Part shown: positions 53,952-60,724 of the stretch, one piece after another
Layout: every line of letters begins with the position of its first letter
Position numbering within the stretch: position 1 is the first letter of the stretch
NCBI RefSeq assembly: GCF_030296935.1
Contig: NZ_AP028032.1
Span: 62,001 to 126,000 of the forward strand
Source: Coprobacter fastidiosus
GTDB taxonomy: Bacteria > Bacteroidota > Bacteroidia > Bacteroidales > Coprobacteraceae
Reading direction: 5' to 3'
Length of the DNA: 64,000 nucleotides
Program-made: the position numbers and the translations under genes
Notes under the pieces: generated by a model
Database searches by the model: none
Told to the model about the DNA's origin: nothing
The model's input: only the letters and a program-made list of their open reading frames with translations

Positions 53952-54353
53952 TTATTTGATTGGGAAACCTATTTCTCTATATATGATTTTTTTGAGAGAT
54001 TTTGATAAGTTGAATGTCATTCCGTTTTTTAAAACGAAAAACCGATCAATATATACTTCTGATAATAGTTTGTTATCATTCCAAATTTCCATTTTAATTC
54101 GTATGTCTAAAGAAGTACAGGGTTTAAAGATCCTCAAATTATTAAGTTCAAATATGATTTGGGCTATATCTTTTTTATCAGATATTTTTTTTGTTTTGAT
54201 TTCTTCTTTAAAGGTTGATTCAAACTCTGTATTGGAAATTGTATAAGCGAAATCAGTGTTAGGATCGACATAGGAAATATCAATATGGCTCACTTTTTGA
54301 CAAAAACAAGAAAATGAGATTAATAAATAAGATATTAATAGTAGTGTTTTCAT
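53952..54353 (-). CDS. Small exported protein directly after the RHS toxin, candidate immunity protein
   Basis: 133 residues from the ATG at 54353 (MKTLLLISYLLISFSCFCQK). The signal has Cys residues that could serve as a lipobox (SFSC) but a cleaved signal ending at CFCQ is also possible. The mature domain (IDISYVDPNTDFAYTISNTE, IAQIIFELNNLRIFKPCTSL) is small and alpha-beta, with no family recognised. It starts 7 nt after the RHS gene, the position immunity genes usually take behind a polymorphic toxin. The AT-rich composition of both this gene and the toxin tip is unlike that of the RHS body. Confidence 0.62.
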   Translation of the reverse strand: MKTLLLISYLLISFSCFCQKVSHIDISYVDPNTDFAYTISNTEFESTFKEEIKTKKISDKKDIAQIIFELNNLRIFKPCTSLDIRIKMEIWNDNKLLSEVYIDRFFVLKNGMTFNLSKSLKKIIYREIGFPIK

Positions 54354-54360
54354 GATGTTT

Positions 54361-57300
54361 TTATTTAGGCTTAGCAATGACGTTAATTTCAAATTTGGAT
54401 TTGGTTGATATAGGAGATTTTGTATAATATCTTATTCCTTCATGATCTGTACGAGTTATTTCTCCTTTTTTTATTTCTCCATGTTTTAATGCTGTTTCTT
54501 GTTCACTACCTGTTATTACTCTTTTTTCTTCTTTATTTTTATATCTTATATCACTACTCTTTAAATCTTCTCTTTTTTGTATGGGATGAATATATTCTTG
54601 TAAAGCATGATCTGCTTCGTGATTAAGGACTGTTGCAGGAGAAATGATAATATTATTATTTGTGAGTACTCCCAAATTAGGATCCCATTCTATTGTATTA
54701 GTTTTAGGGTTGAAACTTGATTGTCCTTTTTTTTCGGAAATATAAATAATTTCAGGTCTATCGTTTATTGCTTTTATAATTCCACTTGATCCCATTCTAT
54801 TCATAAATTGGATAGTTAAACTAAATTTAGTTTTGAAATTTTCTGAAACCCCGTTGGCATATAATAGTTTCATCCCGTCCGGATCGATATAATTTACCGG
54901 ATCTCCGCCACAATAAATATAAGGACTTAGATCATAAAATTCTTCGGTTTTGGGGTCGGGAGTGGTAAATCGGACAGTCAGGCGGGGATCATACCAACGT
55001 GCAGAATAATCGTACCAACCTAATCCGTGCATGGTTTCGTGTTCTTTCCCGTTATACCGTTTACGGTCATCGGTTTGCGGTTCAAGTCCGTCGATATCCC
55101 CGTGCATGGCTCCTTCGGGATAGTAATCGTAGTTATAACATAGCCGGTTGCCGTTCAGCACGGCACGTATATTCCCCTGATGGTCGTGAATATACTGGTA
55201 AAAAGTATATTCAGGCTCGCTACCGTTTCCTTTACCGACTTTTATATAACCGTCGGGTATATATATTTTGCTTAATGCTCCGTTCTCATATAGATAATTC
55301 CCGCAATAGTCGGTACTGTCGGTATATTGCATATCGTTTTCTGAAACGGGCATCGTATTTCCTACAGGAACAAAAAGGTTGTGAGCCGAAGTTCCGTAAC
55401 GGGCCTTTAATTTCCGACCGACGGCATCATACGAGAAACCGATGTTCAGACCTTTCTCTTTGAAAGAGATATTATTCGGCAAATTGAGAATATTATAATC
55501 GATGTTATCTATACTCCGGTTTTTGTCCTGTACCAGATTGCCATTGTTGTCATAAAAGAATTCCGTTTCTTCCTCCACCATATTTCCGATATTTATATCG
55601 TATATGCTGTCGGGTTGTTGTACCGATTTGAGTTGATTCCCGTTATGGGTAAAAGTCAGGTGGTTTATATACCCGTATTTATCTACCCAAGCCTGTGATC
55701 CGTCATCATACGTGAATAACTCTTTCCCGATTATGCCTTTTCGTTCGAGATGCGTAATATTGCCGTTTCTGTCATGTGTATAAGATGTCGAGTAGAAATT
55801 CAAAGAGTCTGGAGTAAAACCGGCTGATGTCAACCAGCCTCTATTGTTATAGGAAAAACCGTAACTCTGTTTTTCGGGGCGGGATGCAGAAGTCCATGCT
55901 ATGGAAGCTATGTTTTTGTATCGATATCCTATTTTTTCTGAAAAATAGGGAGCTGCGTTCAATGTATCTATTCGGTTTATGATATCATAATGGTAATTTA
56001 TGCTGACATTGTCTGTCAGTTCTTTGTTTTTTACTTGTCCCAGTTCGTCATAAGTTATTCGGTTTATCTGCTTTTCGGCAAGATTATCGATTTGCAGTTT
56101 TATTCCGGTCGGTCGTTCTGCATTATCATACGTATAGGTATAAATCTCTTTTACCGGGTTATTTAAAATAGAGGAAGAATGTGATTTTTCTATCCTTACG
56201 GGTTTTCCGGTAAAAGAATATTCTGTGTTTGTAATATCGTAACCGGTTAAGTGATTATTAGACCGGGTCTGTATTTCACGACCTTTCCGGTCATAATAAT
56301 GTACGGTGACTTTATTGGGAACAGATTTGTCGAAAGAGGCGACAATGCTACCTGTAAGCAACCCTTGACTGTCGGTGTGGATTTTATCTCCGGTAGTTTG
56401 CGAATCGTAAGCCAATCGGTTGCTATGTGAGTCTGTCAGCTTGAGAAAATTGTAATTATCGTAATAGTTTATCGTCAGAATGTTCAGGTCGCCCATCGGA
56501 CACTCGTTGCTGTATCCTCCGTATTCTCCGGAATTTCCTGTAAATATTTCCGATACTAACATGTCAGCATACACAGTTCGCAGTTTGGCTACACTCCGGT
56601 TGTCGGTTAAAGTTCCCGTTAAGAGAGGACGTGATAAATTGTCGTATTTGACGAAGCTCCATTCGTTCCGTTCGCGCTGGTTACCGTCTTGAGTCAATAT
56701 GGGGCGGTCGGCTTTGTCATATATAATGTATATAGGTTCGGCACCGGGCAGTTTTTTCTTGATCATCCGGTTTCGGTGGTCATATTCGTAAATATAGGCA
56801 TATAGATCGAGAGGGTTTCCGGTAGAAAGGGTATATTCCGTACCGGTCATTTTTTCGACAGCAAGAGGAGGAAGTACATATCTTAGATTTCCGTACTGAT
56901 CATATATGAAATAGGTGTCATAATTTCCCTGAAAGATATCCGGGTATCGAATAAGTACGGTTCTTCCCGTTTTATCCGTGAAATTGTAAGTTTCTGTCAG
57001 ATTATCGAAAACGTTTTTATTCAATAAAAGATTGGCATCATAAGTCCCGTTCTTTTTAATTCCGTTATTTGTTATTTCGTATTTATTGACTGTTTCATCA
57101 GGAAGCCATAGCCCGTTTAAGGTATAATCTTCACTGTATCTGCCTAAATCTTTGGGATACTTTATCAAATGGCAATGGCCTAATGGAGTATCGTCATAAA
57201 TTTTTTCCGTATATGGTTCTTCTTCATTGTGGAATGATTGAGCAACAGAAATAAATCCCTGAAAGTAAGCCCCATTATTGGAGGGGACAGGTGTTTTTAC

Positions 57301-59244
57301 CCATTCTTTGACCGCATTTCCCATATTGTCGTATTCTATGGTGGAGATTAAATCCGCTCCCGAAGGGGATATGTTCTTTTCTATGTTTTGAATGATCCTT
57401 CCGAGCCCGTCGAAATATTGTATATTGGTCAAGGAATTATCGCTTGTAATGTGTATAGATTCAAGATCTTTGCTCTCTTTTGTCATTATAACGGAAGTTA
57501 TCGCATTTTTTCCGGTGTAATTTATCGGAAGATTTATCTCGGGACTCTCGTCCATCGACGGTATATTCTCATCGGACGGATTGAGATCGAAATAAAGAGA
57601 CAGAGGCGATACTTGTCCGTTTTTGAAAAATGAGGCAAAAAATTTGCTGGATCCATTTTTTACTAAACTGTTGCAGCGTTGTACAGATCGGCATGAATTG
57701 ATATCGGAAGAGGTGTTGAGAGAGAATAAAACGGAGTCTTTCTTCATATCTATCTGGTCGACACACTTGTCTTTCCAGTCATACAATTTGATATCCGGAA
57801 CTTTATCGGTCATTAAGAACGTATTTCGGTATATGACTATACGCTTTTCGTTTTCTTTCAATTGTGGAAATATATCTGTTATCTGAAACTGATTATCCTG
57901 TCTGTATACACTGAGGAGCATCCCTTTGGGGGGAATGATCAAGGTATCGGGGAACTGAAATTCTTCGTTTAAGAATTCAGACTTTACTTTCCAGTCTTTC
58001 ATTTCGATCGGTCTTTCCGTCGGATTATAGAATTCGATAAACTGTCCTTGATTATTTGCCGCAATTGAAGACGGTATGCTGTGAAAAATTTCTGTAATTA
58101 ACAGGTAATCGTCAGGATAGGAGAACCCGAAATCTACCTTAACCGTTCCCTTGTTGGTAATGTCTTTTTCCAGAATCAAATAGTAATCTCCTTCTTTTAG
58201 AATAACTTTGAGGTTATTGGTTTTTTTTACAAATAATTGTCTCAATGTGTCATTATACATATACATGTTTACAGCTTGGCTGGTCTTTATAGAAACTGGG
58301 ACTCCTTCACCTCTGTCTATATTGATTTTGAATTTGGCATCTTTCAGTCCGTTATTATTGTAATCACTGTTACAAGCATCGAATAAAATAGTTTTGTTGT
58401 CATAGCGACTTATGTATATCGGGTTATACGTAGGTGGAGTGTTTTGAGTATAATACCCGTAAAAGTAAATGTTTATGAACCCGTCATAAATGTCCGGTTC
58501 ATTACTTTCTGCAACGATGTAGTAAATTCCGGGGGGTAAGACTTGGTCGAAAGTATTTGTTTCTGTAAATATCGGATTTTCAATGTTATTTTCGGAGTAC
58601 GCCCGGATACATGTATTTTTACTTGTAGAAGATTCGGTTATAAAGTCTGTTTCGAGATGTATTTTCATAGGAATATTGCCTGAGATATTTATTTTATAAA
58701 CAATATCTCCGCAATCAGGGTTCGTTCCGGGAAATGTACTGGTATAATTATAGGTATTGTATTGTTTCGAGGAGAAGAGTCCCTCTTTTATCTCTTCGAT
58801 GTAAACCGGTTGTTCATATCCGTTTATTCCGTCTTGCGGACGAAAACTTTCGGCTCGCACTGCTGCCGTTATCGGATAAGGAGCAATCTGCGTATCTATA
58901 TATAACCGTATTTTGTACGGGTAATATGCTTCTAAGATGCCGGTTATCTCCGGAGCGTAACAGGTGCGGCTCATTTCACTTGTCGCAATCACTTCATCTC
59001 CTTTTCGGATCTCTATTCGTGTAATGGCATAATCGGTAGAACCGCACATGTCGATTTTGATACCCATTCGCCGGTTGGCCGTAACGGCTATTTCGGTGAT
59101 ATTGTTGAAAGGATCTTCGTTGATGGTATATACCCCTTGACAAATTTCTCCGTAATTATTGAATGTATAGGATGCTATATCGATCGATATTCCGTATTGT
59201 ACGGATAGAAAAAATGTAATGACACCTAAAATACATCGTTTCAT
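54361..59244 (-). CDS. Secreted RHS-repeat polymorphic toxin with HExxH metallopeptidase-like tip
   Basis: 1,627 residues. Signal peptide (CILGVITFFLSVQYGISI). The N-terminal third contains beta-sandwich segments and, at about residues 375-470, a lamin-tail-like domain (LLITEIFHSIPSSIAANNQG, FIEFYNPTERPIEMKDWKVK). From about 600 onwards RHS/YD repeats form the shell (YFDGLGRIIQNIEKN, SYTHDRNGNITHLERKG). The RHS core is GLGWYDYSARWYDPRLTVRF, TTPDPKTEEFYDLSPYIYCG and DPVNYIDPDGM. The last 169 residues (1459-1627, bases 54361-54870) are the variable tip. It holds VLNHEADHAL (HExxH, 1542-1546) and, downstream, EEKRVITGSEQETAL, which may supply the third zinc ligand, as in M91-like effector peptidases. 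A competition toxin exported by Sec and released at the surface is the likely role; the target is unknown. Confidence 0.87.
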   Translation of the reverse strand: MKRCILGVITFFLSVQYGISIDIASYTFNNYGEICQGVYTINEDPFNNITEIAVTANRRMGIKIDMCGSTDYAITRIEIRKGDEVIATSEMSRTCYAPEITGILEAYYPYKIRLYIDTQIAPYPITAAVRAESFRPQDGINGYEQPVYIEEIKEGLFSSKQYNTYNYTSTFPGTNPDCGDIVYKINISGNIPMKIHLETDFITESSTSKNTCIRAYSENNIENPIFTETNTFDQVLPPGIYYIVAESNEPDIYDGFINIYFYGYYTQNTPPTYNPIYISRYDNKTILFDACNSDYNNNGLKDAKFKINIDRGEGVPVSIKTSQAVNMYMYNDTLRQLFVKKTNNLKVILKEGDYYLILEKDITNKGTVKVDFGFSYPDDYLLITEIFHSIPSSIAANNQGQFIEFYNPTERPIEMKDWKVKSEFLNEEFQFPDTLIIPPKGMLLSVYRQDNQFQITDIFPQLKENEKRIVIYRNTFLMTDKVPDIKLYDWKDKCVDQIDMKKDSVLFSLNTSSDINSCRSVQRCNSLVKNGSSKFFASFFKNGQVSPLSLYFDLNPSDENIPSMDESPEINLPINYTGKNAITSVIMTKESKDLESIHITSDNSLTNIQYFDGLGRIIQNIEKNISPSGADLISTIEYDNMGNAVKEWVKTPVPSNNGAYFQGFISVAQSFHNEEEPYTEKIYDDTPLGHCHLIKYPKDLGRYSEDYTLNGLWLPDETVNKYEITNNGIKKNGTYDANLLLNKNVFDNLTETYNFTDKTGRTVLIRYPDIFQGNYDTYFIYDQYGNLRYVLPPLAVEKMTGTEYTLSTGNPLDLYAYIYEYDHRNRMIKKKLPGAEPIYIIYDKADRPILTQDGNQRERNEWSFVKYDNLSRPLLTGTLTDNRSVAKLRTVYADMLVSEIFTGNSGEYGGYSNECPMGDLNILTINYYDNYNFLKLTDSHSNRLAYDSQTTGDKIHTDSQGLLTGSIVASFDKSVPNKVTVHYYDRKGREIQTRSNNHLTGYDITNTEYSFTGKPVRIEKSHSSSILNNPVKEIYTYTYDNAERPTGIKLQIDNLAEKQINRITYDELGQVKNKELTDNVSINYHYDIINRIDTLNAAPYFSEKIGYRYKNIASIAWTSASRPEKQSYGFSYNNRGWLTSAGFTPDSLNFYSTSYTHDRNGNITHLERKGIIGKELFTYDDGSQAWVDKYGYINHLTFTHNGNQLKSVQQPDSIYDINIGNMVEEETEFFYDNNGNLVQDKNRSIDNIDYNILNLPNNISFKEKGLNIGFSYDAVGRKLKARYGTSAHNLFVPVGNTMPVSENDMQYTDSTDYCGNYLYENGALSKIYIPDGYIKVGKGNGSEPEYTFYQYIHDHQGNIRAVLNGNRLCYNYDYYPEGAMHGDIDGLEPQTDDRKRYNGKEHETMHGLGWYDYSARWYDPRLTVRFTTPDPKTEEFYDLSPYIYCGGDPVNYIDPDGMKLLYANGVSENFKTKFSLTIQFMNRMGSSGIIKAINDRPEIIYISEKKGQSSFNPKTNTIEWDPNLGVLTNNNIIISPATVLNHEADHALQEYIHPIQKREDLKSSDIRYKNKEEKRVITGSEQETALKHGEIKKGEITRTDHEGIRYYTKSPISTKSKFEINVIAKPK

Positions 59245-59282
59245 GGCATGATACTTTAAAATAAAACAGAGGTTATATGTTT

Positions 59283-60362
59283 TTAGAGACTTTTTAAAAC
59301 AGTCCGTTTTTCTATATAATTCCCGAAAATTAAATGTATATGATATTCTCCGGGTTGATATTCTTGCATATCGATTTGTCTTGTATGATTTCCGGTGGGT
59401 AATGTTTCTTGTGATATTATTTTTATTAGTCTGAATCCTGAATCATATAAATATACCTGAACCGGAGTTTCTTTTTTTAAATGATATTCGATTTTTAAGA
59501 AATCTTTGACCGGTTGAGGATAAAGTCTGATATTTTCGACCCATTCGTTATATTCGGGATCTTTTTCTTTTGATGCCGCTATGCTATCTGCCAGTGCTTT
59601 TTCAAAGGCCATTTCTTGTAATTCTTTTTCATTTATCGGGTCTGGATTCATATTTGCATTTTCTTCCGGAGGAAAATAGAAAGATGAGTAATATATGTTT
59701 TTGCGGGAAGGGTGTATGATTTGAGTTTGTATTGTTTCGAATACAGGATACCGATACCCTCTGGCAAACCATGTATAAGTTTGTTTTTGTATAGAATATT
59801 TGTTGGTATCGGTTTGTTGTAAAATCGTTTTATTATGTAACCGTAAAACAGATAATGTATCTCCTTCCGGAGTTATTAGTTTTCCGAAAGCATCAGCTGT
59901 CGTTTCTGAATTTCCCGAGATATGCAATGGTAACTTTCCGCAATAATTACCTTTTGCTGCGAGTGGAGAATTGATACTGTCTTTATAATTAAACGGATAG
60001 GTCAATTTCAATTCCGGTAAAGTGTAAATCATGCGGGTCGTACCGTTTACATATTTGTCGAGAAACAGGGAATCGCGTGTAATCCTGTAATAATAAGAGG
60101 TATTATGGGCGTTCTCTACATAACCGGCTGTATCGGTTTCATTTTCCCGGTATCTGATTTTGTAATTGTCGTCCACTATTTTTAGACTACTGTAATCCCA
60201 GAGAATATTTTCACCTGAATTTCCCGGATCTTTATATTCTACTTGCCATTTTAAAAGCCTGTCACCCCATCGGCATTTGTTATGGCTGAGTTTGATGATA
60301 GGAGTTTGAGCGAATAGAGATGTTGCAAATCCTACCGTAATAAGCAGTACGATTCCTTTCAT
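59283..60362 (-). CDS. Secreted protein with type IX secretion C-terminal sorting domain
   Basis: 359 residues with signal peptide (GIVLLITVGFATSLFAQTPI). Residues about 20-270 are of unknown fold (WQVEYKDPGNSGENILWDYS, YTWFARGYRYPVFETIQTQI). The last about 80 residues are a T9SS type-A sorting domain: NIRLYPQPVKDFLKIEYHLK, PVQVYLYDSGFRLIKIISQE and MQEYQPGEYHIHLIFGNYIE. This would route it through the type IX (Por) system. It is the first gene of the RHS island, 38 nt upstream of the RHS toxin start. A helper or partner of the toxin is possible; function unknown. Confidence 0.78.
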   Translation of the reverse strand: MKGIVLLITVGFATSLFAQTPIIKLSHNKCRWGDRLLKWQVEYKDPGNSGENILWDYSSLKIVDDNYKIRYRENETDTAGYVENAHNTSYYYRITRDSLFLDKYVNGTTRMIYTLPELKLTYPFNYKDSINSPLAAKGNYCGKLPLHISGNSETTADAFGKLITPEGDTLSVLRLHNKTILQQTDTNKYSIQKQTYTWFARGYRYPVFETIQTQIIHPSRKNIYYSSFYFPPEENANMNPDPINEKELQEMAFEKALADSIAASKEKDPEYNEWVENIRLYPQPVKDFLKIEYHLKKETPVQVYLYDSGFRLIKIISQETLPTGNHTRQIDMQEYQPGEYHIHLIFGNYIEKRTVLKSL

Positions 60363-60439
60363 GGCAGATTTTATTATATAATTTATGTATATCTATGCTT
60401 GAATAGTGAATATCGGGTACTTATTATACAACTATTTAG

Positions 60440-60447
60440 CAAATATA
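60440..60447 (-). promoter_or_regulatory. Possible -7 box of the RHS island operon
   Basis: Minus strand reads TATATTTG, an exact TAnnTTTG match, 78 nt upstream of the 60362 start. No correctly spaced upstream box. Confidence 0.3.
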
Positions 60448-60499
60448 ATCAAAAAAAATAAGAATTGATATGGAAATTGTGTAAAAAAAAATCAACTAT

Positions 60500-60542
60500 A
60501 AAAAGTGTAAAAACCGCTCTTGTGATGATTTTTACACTTTTT
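60500..60542 (-). terminator. Terminator downstream of the GH43 gene
   Basis: A perfect 14-bp stem, AAAAAGTGTAAAAA (60500-60513) with TTTTTACACTTTTT (60529-60542). On the minus strand a run of T follows about 10 nt after the stem (60482-60490). It lies 182 nt downstream of the GH43 stop, with repeat copy C in between. Confidence 0.75.
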
Positions 60543-60549
60543 AATTTAT

Positions 60550-60723
60550 TTAAGTTCGTGAGAGTTTTTTATTGGAGAATATTATTAAGTCACTTTTGTG
60601 TCTTCTTCGGGTTTATAACGATGTGGCGGTATTGGAACAGTTTCCCTCTCGAGAGGGAAACTGTATGTTCATGTAGATTTCATTTAAAACTAATTCGAGT
60701 AAAGTTTAAACAGACTCTTGGCC
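60550..60723 (+). repeat. Intergenic repeat element, copy C
   Basis: ATATTATTA, 13 nt, TCTTCTTCGGG, TATAACG and a perfect 13-bp hairpin (60638-60650 with 60651-60663, CAGTTTCCCTCTC against GAGAGGGAAACTG) align without gaps to copy B over about 70 nt from the core to the hairpin. The right end, CGAGTAAAGTTTAAACAGAC, matches the closing part of copy D. It separates the GH43 stop codon (60725) from its terminator. Confidence 0.75.
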
Positions 60724-60724
60724 G

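Noticed and set aside
54999-55463. 154-codon plus-strand frame inside the RHS toxin gene
   Set aside because: It is antisense to the conserved RHS core, has no start signal and no recognisable domain; it follows from codon bias of the real gene.
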